The notes under the pieces were generated by a model that worked only from the letters and a program-made list of their open reading frames with translations, had not been told where the DNA came from and made no database searches. Made by a program: the position numbers and the translations under genes. Of a stretch of DNA of 64,000 nt, positions 28,767 through 38,099 are shown piece after piece; position 1 is the first letter of the stretch, and every line of letters begins with the position of its first letter. The DNA is taken from the NCBI RefSeq assembly GCF_022768985.1, contig NZ_JALEKL010000004.1:1-64000 (forward strand), given 5' to 3'. Source of the stretch: Methanosphaera sp. (GTDB lineage Archaea > Methanobacteriota > Methanobacteria > Methanobacteriales > Methanobacteriaceae).

Positions 28767-29687
28767 TTATAAGAAGTCTAACCATCCATATTTATCTTCA
28801 ACTTTGTTATTTAATACATCAAAGAATGCATCTTGGATTTTTTTAGTTACAGGGCCACGTTTTCCTTTTCCTATTTTTATTTGATCTATTGATCTTATAG
28901 GTGAAAGTTCTGCTGCTGATCCTGTGAAGAATACTTCATCAGCAAGATATAATCTTTCTCTTGAGATTGTTTCTTCTTTTATTTCATATCCAAGATCTGT
29001 TGCAATTTTCATTACTGAATCTCTTGTAATTCCTCTAAGTACTGATGATCCAAGATCTGGTGTGTATAGTGTTTCATCTTCTACTAGGAATATGTTTTCA
29101 CCTGATCCTTCTGCAACGTTTCCTGAGTAGTTTAGAAGTACACATTCTTTGTATCCATTGAGTGTTGCTTCCATTTTTGCAAGTTGTGAGTTCATGTAGT
29201 TTGATCCTGCTTTTGCAATGTTTGGCATTGTATCTGGTGCCATTTTTCTCCAGGATGATGTGCATACATCGATTCCTTGTTCGAGTGCATCTTCACCTAG
29301 GTATTGTCCCCAGCCCCATACAGCAATTACTGTTTCAACAGGACAGTTTAGTGGGTAAACTCCTAGTTCATTAAGTCCTCTAAATGCTATAGGACGGATG
29401 TAACATGATTTTATGTTGTTTATGTTTATTGTGTCTTTTACAGCTTCACAGAGTTCATCTACAGTGTATGGTATGTCCATTCTGTAAACTTTAGCTGAGT
29501 CGTGTAGTCTTTTCATGTGATCTTTTAGTCTAAATACTGCTGGACCATTTTCTGTATCATAACATCTTAATCCTTCAAATACGCTACTTCCGTAGTGAAC
29601 TACGTGTGATAGTACGTGTATTTGTGCATCTTTCCAGTCAACTAATTCTCCGTTAAACCATATTTTTCCTGTTTCATCGAATGCCAT
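28767..29687 (-). CDS. ilvE: Branched-chain amino acid aminotransferase
   Basis: Fold-type IV PLP aminotransferase (306 aa) making Leu, Ile and Val from their keto acids. The PLP lysine lies in NIAKAGSNYMNSQLAK (about 157-172); SCYIRPIAFRG and the C-terminal EVFFTGSAAELSPI are family signatures. The other pathway genes ilvC (33345) and two ilvBH pairs (35319-39755) are on the same strand within 11 kb but not contiguous. Confidence 0.95.
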   Translation of the reverse strand: MAFDETGKIWFNGELVDWKDAQIHVLSHVVHYGSSVFEGLRCYDTENGPAVFRLKDHMKRLHDSAKVYRMDIPYTVDELCEAVKDTININNIKSCYIRPIAFRGLNELGVYPLNCPVETVIAVWGWGQYLGEDALEQGIDVCTSSWRKMAPDTMPNIAKAGSNYMNSQLAKMEATLNGYKECVLLNYSGNVAEGSGENIFLVEDETLYTPDLGSSVLRGITRDSVMKIATDLGYEIKEETISRERLYLADEVFFTGSAAELSPIRSIDQIKIGKGKRGPVTKKIQDAFFDVLNNKVEDKYGWLDFL

Positions 29688-29850
29688 TTTTATTGTTTCC
29701 TTTAAATTTTTATTATGTTTTTATATATGTTTTTTGTATAATATATAATTCTTTTAAAAAATTGTATTTTTTATAGTTTATTTGGTGTTTTTGTTTTTTA
29801 TTTTAATCAATGTCTAAATTTTATTTTTTTATTCCTATTTTTTCTAGAAA

Positions 29851-29870
29851 ACAGAAACCTTTATATATAA
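29851..29870 (+). promoter_or_regulatory. BRE/TATA promoter of tRNA-Val
   Basis: ACAGAAACCT followed by TTATATATAA, a purine-rich BRE-like element and a TATA box. Transcription would begin about 25 bp downstream, giving a ~40-nt leader before the tRNA at 29932. Confidence 0.55.
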
Positions 29871-29931
29871 CTTAAGATAAATTATTGAATAGAGCTTAAT
29901 TTAAGCTCAAATTGAAAGTTATTTTTACACT

Positions 29932-30003
29932 GGGCTGGTGGTCTAGGGGTATGATACCTCCCTTACAAGGAGGGGATCAGGAGTTCAAATCTCCTCCGGC
30001 CCA
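29932..30003 (+). tRNA. tRNA-Val (anticodon UAC)
   Basis: A complete cloverleaf of 72 nt. The acceptor stem GGGCTGG pairs with CCGGCCC (one G-U), the anticodon stem is CCTCC/GGAGG around the loop CTTACAA with anticodon TAC, and the T-arm is AGGAG TTCAAAT CTCCT. The discriminator is A and no CCA is encoded. It is by far the most GC-rich stretch around, as expected for a tRNA in an AT-rich genome. Confidence 0.96.
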
Positions 30004-30082
30004 TTATACTTATAAAACTTATTTTAAATTCTAATTTTATATTGATTATTGTTTCAAATTCATTTTTTTATAGACTCTTTAG

Positions 30083-30117
30083 TTATAACTAATAAGTTAT
30101 AACTTATAACTTATAAT
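30083..30117. repeat. Heptamer array TTATAA(G/C), five units
   Basis: Units read TTATAAC, TAATAAG, TTATAAC, TTATAAC, TTATAAT. It lies 80 bp after the tRNA-Val gene, in the spacer before the end of the Mrr-like gene. Confidence 0.72.
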
Positions 30118-30259
30118 AAACTAAATATTTACAAAAACAGATAAAAACTACTCTAAATATCATATAAACTATCTAATAAAAGATTTTAAAAAAAATAAAA
30201 AAAAAGAATGAAATAAATATTTCTCCAGAGAAAAAACATTTAATTAACTAATCCACATT

Positions 30260-31147
30260 TTACATAGTCAAAGTTACAATTGAAATAATAATTGAAATGA
30301 AAAATATTATTCCACCTTTAAATATAAGATCTGAAACATTTCTATTAACAAGTGCCAGACCACCAAAACATACAATAGCACTAGTACAGATTCTACCAAG
30401 ACCAGTATAAGGACCTGATGTAATCATACTAAAGATGTAAGATACAGCAGATGCAATAACAATAAGTAAAATCATATAAACAATCATATGTTCTTTGAAA
30501 AACTCAAAAGTTCCACTAAGATCAACACTAGATGCAGCATTTCTCACACCAGATGTATTAACACTAGGTCTATTAAAGCTAAATCCACTACCTGATGATC
30601 TTCTGCTAGATTTACTTCTGCTTCCTCCACCACGATTTAAACTAGGCATTCTACTACGAGCAGAATCAAAAGCATGAGATGAGCTACTACTATGTGAATC
30701 TAGACGTGCAGGACGACTAGGGGGTGTGTATGTATCATCATAATATCCATCATCATCATAGTCAACAGTAGGTTCAGATACAACAGTACGTTTTTGTGCA
30801 TAATTTTTAGCAATCTTAATTAATCCTTTCCTATCAACTAATTTAATATTACGTTTCTGAGCATATAATGCACATCCATGAGTATAACTGCTGGTGGTAA
30901 AGATAATAATTTTTGATGCTCTAAGATTTCTGGCAGCTTTCTCCATATCCTTAATAACATCTAATCCAACCTTCCATGGTTCTTCATAGTTTTTACATGC
31001 AACAACCACGCCAACTTCACCAACATTTGTACTAAGGGTTCCATAAATATCAATAGTTTGATTTGCAACTCTGTAATTTTTAGTTACATTAAATCCACTA
31101 TCATCCATAACAGCGGCAATAAATTTAATTAATTGTTCTTTTTCCAA
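30260..31147 (-). CDS. Mrr-like restriction-endonuclease-fold membrane protein
   Basis: A 295-aa protein. Residues ~1-120 resemble the Mrr/PD-(D/E)xK fold: IDIYG (Asp33) then VVVACKNYEEPW (Lys53), an alpha helix and KIIIFTTSSYTHGCALYAQKRNIKLVD. The usual Glu/Gln two residues before the Lys is Ala here, so catalytic activity is doubtful. A Ser/Arg-rich linker (about 140-205) leads to three hydrophobic helices at the C-terminus (about 222-295). Membrane tethering of this fold is known in archaea and bacteria; the role is unknown (DNA surveillance, or a non-catalytic function). Confidence 0.65.
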   Translation of the reverse strand: MEKEQLIKFIAAVMDDSGFNVTKNYRVANQTIDIYGTLSTNVGEVGVVVACKNYEEPWKVGLDVIKDMEKAARNLRASKIIIFTTSSYTHGCALYAQKRNIKLVDRKGLIKIAKNYAQKRTVVSEPTVDYDDDGYYDDTYTPPSRPARLDSHSSSSSHAFDSARSRMPSLNRGGGSRSKSSRRSSGSGFSFNRPSVNTSGVRNAASSVDLSGTFEFFKEHMIVYMILLIVIASAVSYIFSMITSGPYTGLGRICTSAIVCFGGLALVNRNVSDLIFKGGIIFFISIIISIVTLTM

Positions 31148-31331
31148 AGTTTTCCCTCATTATACTTTTTGTTAATGTTAATTGAAGATTTAACATTTAA
31201 GTTGATTTATATCTTTATTTCTTTAAGTATTATATATTATCTATAATTTATATTAGATGGGAATTCATTATTCAAAAAATCATAATAAAAAACTAAACCA
31301 TAATAAAACACCTAATAATAAAAATAATAAT

Positions 31332-32102
31332 ATGAAAATCTTAATAACTAACGATGATGGACTCAGCTCAGATGGAATACTTGCAGTAAAACAGGCAGTA
31401 GAAGATCTTGGTGAAACAACAGTAGTAGCACCACAATCACAACAAAGTGGAGTAGGACATGCAATAACACTAATGAAACCACTTCGTGTATTTAAAACAA
31501 AACTAAAAGATGGCTCATACGGCTATGCTGTAACTGGAACACCAACAGATTCACTAATAATGGGATCAAAATTCATAGTAGAAGGTGGACCTGACCTTGT
31601 AATATCAGGAATAAATGTTGGAGAAAATCTATCACGTTCCATAACAACATCAGGAACACTAGGTGCAACATTTGAAGCAGCATCATTTAAAATACCATCA
31701 ATTGCAGTATCACTTGAAATTGACAGAGAAGATCTTAAATTTAAAAATGGACCTGAAGATATAGATTTCAGCTTTGCACAGAAAATTCTAAAAAAAGTAG
31801 CACGTAACGTTATAAAACATGGAATGCCAGAAGGAGCTGATATTCTTAACTTAAATATACCAGCAAATCCAGAATCTGAGGAAATTATACAGACAAAACT
31901 AGCAAATCGTATGTATTCAACAACTGTAGAAGAACGTCAAGATCCATATGGACATAACTATTACTGGATAAAAGGTGACATGTTAAAACAAGATGGTGAA
32001 GGAACAGATGTAAATACACTACACCAGCTACATCAACCTGTAATAACACCACTATCTGTTGATATGACAGCAGATGTTGATGTTAAAAAATGGATAGAAT
32101 AG
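31332..32102 (+). CDS. surE: 5'/3'-nucleotidase SurE
   Basis: Metal-dependent nucleoside monophosphate phosphatase (about 256 aa). The N-terminal MKILITNDDGLSSDGI holds the metal-binding DD pair; APQSQQSGVGHAIT, SGINVGENL and YSGT-like TSGTLGATFEA segments are conserved. The frame stays open upstream to an ATG at 31257, but that extension is low-complexity Asn/Lys and the family begins at MKILITNDDG, so 31332 is chosen. It diverges from the Mrr-like gene. Confidence 0.93.
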   Translation: MKILITNDDGLSSDGILAVKQAVEDLGETTVVAPQSQQSGVGHAITLMKPLRVFKTKLKDGSYGYAVTGTPTDSLIMGSKFIVEGGPDLVISGINVGENLSRSITTSGTLGATFEAASFKIPSIAVSLEIDREDLKFKNGPEDIDFSFAQKILKKVARNVIKHGMPEGADILNLNIPANPESEEIIQTKLANRMYSTTVEERQDPYGHNYYWIKGDMLKQDGEGTDVNTLHQLHQPVITPLSVDMTADVDVKKWIE

Positions 32103-32151
32103 ATGAAAAATCTAAACTATTCTCCTTAAAATTACTTTTTTTTATAATTAC

Positions 32152-33162
32152 TTATTTTCTTACATTAATTCCCATAATATTATCATAGTTATTTTTAGCT
32201 ATATCATATGCAATATATGCACTACCTATTGCACAGCTTTTTGATGTCATAATCTTAACTTCTGCAAGATCCTTAATTTGATCACTAATCATTCCTGCAA
32301 TATCAATAGGCTTTCTCATACATCCACCAGATCCTGTTAATATTATACCATCAACAGGCTTTTTACTAATTCCATAAAGACCATAGATTTCCATAACAAT
32401 ACTCATAACCATACAGTCAATAGCAACAAGAGCATCTTTATCACCATTTGCTGCTTTTGATATAATTTCATCTTTAACTTTTGTAACCTTTGAATCTACT
32501 CCCGCAATTTTTGACACTCCTGCATGTGAGAAGCATTCATTTGATGTTTTAAGACCAGCATCAATTTGGCGCATCATTTCAAGGTCAATAGGACCATGAA
32601 TAAAACCCATAGCACCAAGACATGCATCAATAGCACCACGTATCTTACCATCTTCAACTAGAATAGAGACAGTATTTGAGCTAATATCTGCAATTATCAT
32701 ATTTTTAAATCCTGTCTGTTTATATGCATAGTATGAAAGACTTACCTTCTCTGCACTTGCACAGTGTGAATAGCTTAATCTAAAACGTTCATCAAGCCAT
32801 TTGCAGTCTCTGTGAAGACCTGGAAGCATAACTGTTTTAATACCTAATCTTTCAATATCCTCATAAACTTTACTTCCACCACCAACACGTTTACCAATAC
32901 CATTTATTGATTTTATTCCACGTTCTTTAACATCACCAAGTGGTGTTATTTCTGTAAGATCATCACCCATAGAGTATGTCATACAAAGAAGGTTAATATC
33001 ATCAATGTCAATAAATTTTGTTATTTCATCATAAAATGTAACATCACCACATGCTAGTTTATCACGTGCAAGTTTAAAAAATCCAGCATCACATCCATCC
33101 TCATCTAGTATCTGAAATGACACTGCTGTTGTACTATGATCCATTCCAACATAATATCCCAT
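32152..33162 (-). CDS. Methanogenesis marker protein 12
   Basis: A 336-aa ASKHA-fold (kinase-like) protein of the methanogenesis marker 12 family, which is nearly restricted to methanogens and of unknown reaction. The N-terminal GYYVGMDHSTTAVSF is the phosphate-1 loop. MIIADISSNTVSILVEDGKIRGAIDACLGAMGFIHGPIDLE and GIILTGSGGCMRKP are further nucleotide-fold segments. It converges with surE. Confidence 0.85.
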   Translation of the reverse strand: MGYYVGMDHSTTAVSFQILDEDGCDAGFFKLARDKLACGDVTFYDEITKFIDIDDINLLCMTYSMGDDLTEITPLGDVKERGIKSINGIGKRVGGGSKVYEDIERLGIKTVMLPGLHRDCKWLDERFRLSYSHCASAEKVSLSYYAYKQTGFKNMIIADISSNTVSILVEDGKIRGAIDACLGAMGFIHGPIDLEMMRQIDAGLKTSNECFSHAGVSKIAGVDSKVTKVKDEIISKAANGDKDALVAIDCMVMSIVMEIYGLYGISKKPVDGIILTGSGGCMRKPIDIAGMISDQIKDLAEVKIMTSKSCAIGSAYIAYDIAKNNYDNIMGINVRK

Positions 33163-33344
33163 AATAATTCTATTCTCCTAGTTTATTTTTTTTGTAGTAA
33201 AGTAATTTATTTTATTAAAAATTAGTTTTTTCTTTTAGTTTAAAATTATATTTTTTAATTAAGTTTCATTTAAAAATTAGATCTAATTAATTATTGGGGT
33301 TTAAAGTTTTTAAGTAGTAAAAAAAAGAGAAAATAGAAGTTAAT

Positions 33345-34337
33345 CTATTCTTCTTTTTGTAATCCACAAGCAATTCTTAATTGTTTACCTACGGTTTCGA
33401 TTTGTTCTTCACTTTCGATTCTTCTTTGTGTGTATAATCTTGGGTATGCATTTTCACTGTCTACAGCGAATTCTGTTGCAAATGTACCGTCTTGGATTTC
33501 TTTAAGAATTTCTTTCATGTTAGCTTTTGCTTCTTCTGTAATTACTCTGTCTCTTCTTGTAAGTCCACCGAATTCTGCGGTGTTACTTACATCATGCCAC
33601 ATGTTTCCGAATCCTTTTTCATAGATTAAATCTACGATAAGTTTCATTTCGTGACAGGTTTCAAAGTATGCCATTTCTGGTTTGTATCCAGCTTCTACAA
33701 GGGTTTCAAATCCAGCTTTGATAAGTGCTGTTAATCCACCACAAAGAACTGCTTGTTCTCCGAATAAATCTGTTTCAGTTTCTTCTCTGAATGTTGTTTC
33801 TACTACTCCAGCTCTTGTAAGTCCTGTTGCTTTTGCCATTTCTATTGCAATATCGAATGCGTTTCCTGTTGCATCTTGTTCGATAGCTATGAGACCAGGA
33901 ATTCCGAATCCTTCTTCGTATGTTTGTCTTACTTTTGATCCAGGACCTTTAGGTGCTACCATTGTTACGTTTACATCTTCAGGTACTCTTATACGATTAA
34001 AGTGGATGTTGTATCCGTGTGAGAATGAAATTGTGTTACCTGCTTCGAGGTTGTCTTTGATTTGGTTTTCAAATACATCTTTTTGAATTTCATCAGGGAT
34101 AAGTATGTGTATGATGTCTGCTTCTTTTGCTGCTTCTTCGATTGTTTTTACTGTTAATCCGTCAGCTTCTGCTTTTTTCCATGAGTTTCCGCCTTCTCTT
34201 AATCCCATAACAACGTTTAATCCGCTGTCTTTCATGTTAAGAGATTGACCTCTTCCTTGACTTCCATATCCAATAACTGCTACTGTTTTATCTGCTAAAA
34301 CATTTGTGTTTACATCGTCATCATAATAAAGTTTCAT
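33345..34337 (-). CDS. ilvC: Ketol-acid reductoisomerase
   Basis: Second step of valine/isoleucine synthesis. The N-terminal Rossmann domain has [19 protein letters not shown] (about 22-40), and the C-terminal knotted domain has the Mg-binding [17 protein letters not shown] (about 186-202). This is the short, class I form of 330 aa. Upstream spacing suggests its own promoter; other ilv genes lie nearby on the same strand. Confidence 0.97.
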   Translation of the reverse strand: MKLYYDDDVNTNVLADKTVAVIGYGSQGRGQSLNMKDSGLNVVMGLREGGNSWKKAEADGLTVKTIEEAAKEADIIHILIPDEIQKDVFENQIKDNLEAGNTISFSHGYNIHFNRIRVPEDVNVTMVAPKGPGSKVRQTYEEGFGIPGLIAIEQDATGNAFDIAIEMAKATGLTRAGVVETTFREETETDLFGEQAVLCGGLTALIKAGFETLVEAGYKPEMAYFETCHEMKLIVDLIYEKGFGNMWHDVSNTAEFGGLTRRDRVITEEAKANMKEILKEIQDGTFATEFAVDSENAYPRLYTQRRIESEEQIETVGKQLRIACGLQKEE

Positions 34338-34541
34338 TTTATCGAGTACTCCTTTTAAGTTTAAATAAAATCTCTAGATTTATTTTTATTATAATTTTAT
34401 ATTCCAAATTAAATTGTATATAAATTTTATTGTATACAAAATATACTATGTTTTTTAAGTTATATAAAACAATTTACTAAAATATAAAAATTAAATAAAA
34501 CCTATGAAAGAATACTTAATTAAACATTAAAAATAAATTAT

Positions 34542-35243
34542 ATGATTTATATGAAAAACTTAAAATTAAACAATCAATATGACACAAAAAACATACGTAA
34601 TCATCCAACAATAAGACAGGTACAGATAATTGAAAATAAGCCAAATTTTCCAATAAGTTGGCTTAATATCCAGGGCTATTGTGAATATTGTCTGTATCTT
34701 GAAAAGTTTCAGGGAATAACTAGATCTGCAACAAAGCAAATGATTGCAGGAACAAAACAACATAACAAACTAGAGGCTGAATTTAAAGAAGATGCTGAAG
34801 TTAAAACACTTGATGAGATAATAACACAATCACAAAGTGAATCTGTTCTTTCTCGTGAATTTTTTGTAATAAGTCCAAAATATGGAATACGTGGATTTAT
34901 CGATGAAATATGGCTTGAACCTGATCGAATTGTAATAATTGATGATAAACCATCAGATAAGGCATATATGTCAATGAAAAATCAGGTATATGCATATGCT
35001 CTTGCATATGAAGATATGATGGATGTAGATGATCGAGATATTACAGTTGCACTTAGAACATCAACAACAGGTGAAATATTCTGGTCTGATAAATTTAGTA
35101 GTGAAAATAGGGAGCATATTAAAGGTGTAGTTGAACATGTGCAAAATCTTATTTCTATGAAAGATGAGTTTATTTCAACTGAAAATCCTAATAAATGTAA
35201 TGCTTGCCGTTTTAATGATGTGTGTAATCAGATGCAAAATTAG
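34542..35243 (+). CDS. Stand-alone Cas4-like PD-(D/E)xK nuclease
   Basis: A 233-aa protein of the Cas4/Dna2-type nuclease family. An N-terminal Cys pair (Cys47, Cys50) and C-terminal CNACRFNDVC supply the Fe-S cluster ligands. His74 in GTKQHNKLE, GFIDEIW, IVIIDDKPS (D-x-K) and QVYAYALAYE form the nuclease core. No other cas gene or CRISPR array is present nearby, so it more likely serves general DNA repair. ATG codons at 34542 and 34551 are both possible. It points toward, and converges with, the first ilvH gene. Confidence 0.82.
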   Translation: MIYMKNLKLNNQYDTKNIRNHPTIRQVQIIENKPNFPISWLNIQGYCEYCLYLEKFQGITRSATKQMIAGTKQHNKLEAEFKEDAEVKTLDEIITQSQSESVLSREFFVISPKYGIRGFIDEIWLEPDRIVIIDDKPSDKAYMSMKNQVYAYALAYEDMMDVDDRDITVALRTSTTGEIFWSDKFSSENREHIKGVVEHVQNLISMKDEFISTENPNKCNACRFNDVCNQMQN

Positions 35244-35318
35244 ATAATAATCATAAAAATAGTTTTACAAAAAAAAAGGTGGATAAAATAAAAAAATAGT
35301 AAAAAAGAGAGTTAAACC

Positions 35319-35816
35319 CTATAATGTATTAGGTCCTCTTTTTATTGCTGTTACTCCTGTTTTAACAACTTCTTTTAGTCCATATGGACGTATTAGGTCA
35401 AGAAGTGCATTGATTTTTGATGGTTCTCCTGTAATTTCAATTGTTAATGATTCAGGTGTTACATCAACAATATGTCCACGGAAGATTTCTGCATACTGAA
35501 TAACTTCAGATTTAGCTTTTTCATCTTCTGCACTAACCTTAATTAATACAAGTTCTCTTTTTATTGTAGTTTCAGGTGTAAGTTCACGTACTTTAATAAC
35601 TTCTATAAGTTTATTTAATTGTTTTGTGATCTGTTCTACTACCTGTTCATCACCTGTTGTTGTTATTGTAATTCTTGATATTGCAGGATCATCAGTTTTT
35701 CCAACAGTAATGTTGTCAATATTAAATTTTCGTCTTGTAAATAGTCCTGATACTCTTTGAAGTACTCCAGGTTTATTTTCTACAAGTATACTTATTGTAT
35801 GTTTTTCATTATTCAT
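35319..35816 (-). CDS. ilvH: Acetolactate synthase small subunit, copy 1
   Basis: Regulatory subunit (about 166 aa) with an N-terminal ACT domain ([28 protein letters not shown]). It binds valine and stimulates the catalytic subunit. It lies 18 bp after the first ilvB. In-frame starts exist at 35825 and 35816; the latter aligns with copy 2. It is about four-fifths identical by eye to the copy at 37588, much closer than the two large subunits are to each other. Confidence 0.95.
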   Translation of the reverse strand: MNNEKHTISILVENKPGVLQRVSGLFTRRKFNIDNITVGKTDDPAISRITITTTGDEQVVEQITKQLNKLIEVIKVRELTPETTIKRELVLIKVSAEDEKAKSEVIQYAEIFRGHIVDVTPESLTIEITGEPSKINALLDLIRPYGLKEVVKTGVTAIKRGPNTL

Positions 35817-35834
35817 CTTTAACATCCCACAATT

Positions 35835-37511
35835 TTAATCCTCAGTTTTATATGTACCGAGTATGTTTGTAATTTTCTCACCAGGTGGTGCCATTGGAAG
35901 AAGTTCTGATGGATCGATAATTGCATCAATTACTGTAGGTTCTCTGTTTTTAAATGCAGTTTCTATTGCTTCTTTTAGTTCACCAGGACGTTCTATACGT
36001 ACACCTTCTATTCCATATGAATCTGCAAGTTTTACAAAGTCAGGTTTTGGTGTCATTTTTGTCTGTGATATTCTGTTGTTGTAGTAGAGTACCTGCCATT
36101 GATATACCATTCCAAGGTATCTGTTATCAAGTATACATGTTACAACTGGAAGATCATATTCTTCTATTGTTGCAAGTTCTTGAAGTACCATCTGGAATCC
36201 TCCATCTCCAACTACTGCAAGTACATTTTCATCAGGTTTTGCAACTTGTGCTCCTATTGCTGCTGGGAATCCATATCCCATTGTTCCAAGTCCTCCTGAT
36301 GATAGGAATGTTCTTGGATTTTTAGCTTTAAAGTAGTGTGCCATCCACATCTGGTTTTGTCCAACATCTGTTGATACGATTGTTGTTGGTGTTATTGCTT
36401 CCATTATTTCTTTAATACATTCTTGTGGTTTTAGTATTCCATCATCAAATGTCATCTTAGGATGGTATGCTTGGTTGTTTGCAACTACTTTATCTGTCCA
36501 TCCATTGTTGTTTGGATTTCTTATTTCATTGTTAAGATCACATAGTACTTCTTTTGCATCTCCTACAATAGGATAGTCTACTGGTATGTTTTTACCTATT
36601 TCTGCAGGGTCAATGTCAATTTGTATTTTAACTGCATTTTTTGCAAATTCTGATACTTTTCCTGTTGTACGATCTGAGAATCTGCATCCTATTGCAATTA
36701 GACAGTCACAGTCTACTACTGCATTGTTTGTTGATTCAAGTCCGTGCATTCCAAGATGTCCTATTGCTAGTGGATGATCTTCATCAATTGCTCCTTTTCC
36801 CATGAGTGTTGTTGCAACAGCAATATTTGCTGCTTCTGCAAATTTAAGAAGTTCTTCTGATGCATCAGAGTTTATTACTCCTCCACCTGCAATTATTATT
36901 GGTTTTTGACTTTCTTCTATTACTTTTATTACTCTTTTAATTTGTCTTGGATTTCCAACTATTGTAGGATTGTATCCTGGAATATCAAATAGACGTTCCA
37001 TGTCCTCTTTTGTTACTTCATTTTCAAGTACATCTTTTGGTACATCAACTACAACTACTCCTTTTCTTCCTGTTGATGCAATGTGGAATGCTGCATCTAT
37101 TGTTTCTGGTAGTTTTTCTGATTTTCTTGGCTGGAAATTTGCCTTTGTTATTGGCATTGTAAGTCCTATTGTGTCAACTTCCTGGAATCCATCTGTTCCT
37201 ATGAAGTTTGAATTTACCTGTCCTGTTATTGCAACAACTGGTACAGAGTCAATATTTGCTGTTGCAATTCCTGTTAGTAGGTTTGTTGCTCCAGGTCCTG
37301 ATGTTGCAAAACATACTCCTGGTTTTCCTGATACTTTTGCATATCCATCTGCAGCATGTGCTGCTGCTTGTTCATGTCTTACTAGGATGTGTTTAAGGTC
37401 TGAGTCATATAGTGCATCATATAGTGGTAGGAGTGATCCTCCTGGATATCCAAAGACTGTATCTGTACCATTTTGTTTTAGTTTTTCTAGTAGTGCTTCA
37501 CTTCCATTCAT
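35835..37511 (-). CDS. ilvB: Acetolactate synthase large subunit, copy 1
   Basis: ThDP-dependent enzyme (558 aa) forming acetolactate or acetohydroxybutyrate. The N-terminal domain has FGYPGGSLLPLYDAL and the catalytic Glu in [15 protein letters not shown]. The C-terminal ThDP/Mg motif is [15 protein letters not shown] ending at ILDNRYLG. An FAD-binding middle domain is intact. GGAGAT precedes the ATG. It is the upstream partner of ilvH copy 1. Confidence 0.96.
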   Translation of the reverse strand: MNGSEALLEKLKQNGTDTVFGYPGGSLLPLYDALYDSDLKHILVRHEQAAAHAADGYAKVSGKPGVCFATSGPGATNLLTGIATANIDSVPVVAITGQVNSNFIGTDGFQEVDTIGLTMPITKANFQPRKSEKLPETIDAAFHIASTGRKGVVVVDVPKDVLENEVTKEDMERLFDIPGYNPTIVGNPRQIKRVIKVIEESQKPIIIAGGGVINSDASEELLKFAEAANIAVATTLMGKGAIDEDHPLAIGHLGMHGLESTNNAVVDCDCLIAIGCRFSDRTTGKVSEFAKNAVKIQIDIDPAEIGKNIPVDYPIVGDAKEVLCDLNNEIRNPNNNGWTDKVVANNQAYHPKMTFDDGILKPQECIKEIMEAITPTTIVSTDVGQNQMWMAHYFKAKNPRTFLSSGGLGTMGYGFPAAIGAQVAKPDENVLAVVGDGGFQMVLQELATIEEYDLPVVTCILDNRYLGMVYQWQVLYYNNRISQTKMTPKPDFVKLADSYGIEGVRIERPGELKEAIETAFKNREPTVIDAIIDPSELLPMAPPGEKITNILGTYKTED

Positions 37512-37587
37512 TTTAATTTATCTCCATCTGTATTTTTTTTGTGTTATCTCTCTTATTTATTAAAAAAATTGTTTATTATTTTCCCCT

Positions 37588-38085
37588 TTATAGTGGTTTT
37601 GCTCCTCTTGTTATTGCAGTTATTCCTGTTTTAACTACTTCTTTTATTCCATATGGACGAATTAAGTCTGTCAAGGCATTAATTTTTGGTACATCTCCTG
37701 TTATTTGTATTGTAACTGTTTTTGGTGTTACATCTACAACTTGTCCACGGAAGATTTTGGTATACTGGATTACTTCAGATTTAGCTTTTTCATCTGGCGT
37801 ATTTACTTTAATTAATGCAAGCTCTCTTTTTATTGTATTTTCAGGACAAAGTTCACGTACTTTAATAACTTCTATAAGTTTGTTTAATTGTTTTGTGATC
37901 TGTTCAAGTACATGATCATCACCTGTTGTTGTTATTGTAATTCTTGATATTGCAGGATCATCAGTTTTTCCAACTGTAATACTGTCAATGTTAAATTTTC
38001 GTCTTGTAAAAAGTCCTGATACTCTTTGGAGTACTCCAGGCTTGTTTTCTACAATTACACTTATTGTATGTTTATGATCTGTCAT
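37588..38085 (-). CDS. ilvH: Acetolactate synthase small subunit, copy 2
   Basis: ACT-domain regulatory subunit (about 165 aa), nearly colinear with the copy at 35319 (shared [19 protein letters not shown] and [10 protein letters not shown]). GAGGTG lies 10 bp before the ATG at 38085; an in-frame GTG at 38097 is less likely. It overlaps or abuts ilvB copy 2 within a few bases and is 76 bp upstream of ilvB copy 1, so four ilv genes may form one transcript. Confidence 0.95.
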   Translation of the reverse strand: MTDHKHTISVIVENKPGVLQRVSGLFTRRKFNIDSITVGKTDDPAISRITITTTGDDHVLEQITKQLNKLIEVIKVRELCPENTIKRELALIKVNTPDEKAKSEVIQYTKIFRGQVVDVTPKTVTIQITGDVPKINALTDLIRPYGIKEVVKTGITAITRGAKPL

Positions 38086-38099
38086 TTTTCTATTCACCT

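Noticed and set aside
31257-31331. Longer N-terminus for SurE
   Set aside because: The extra 25 residues are Asn/Lys low complexity and lie before the conserved MKILITNDDG start.
34542-35243. CRISPR-Cas locus
   Set aside because: Only one Cas4-like gene is present. No direct repeats with regular spacers and no other cas genes were found in the window.
36970-37563. Plus-strand 197-codon frame over ilvB
   Set aside because: Ser/Pro/Thr-rich antisense shadow of a conserved enzyme gene.
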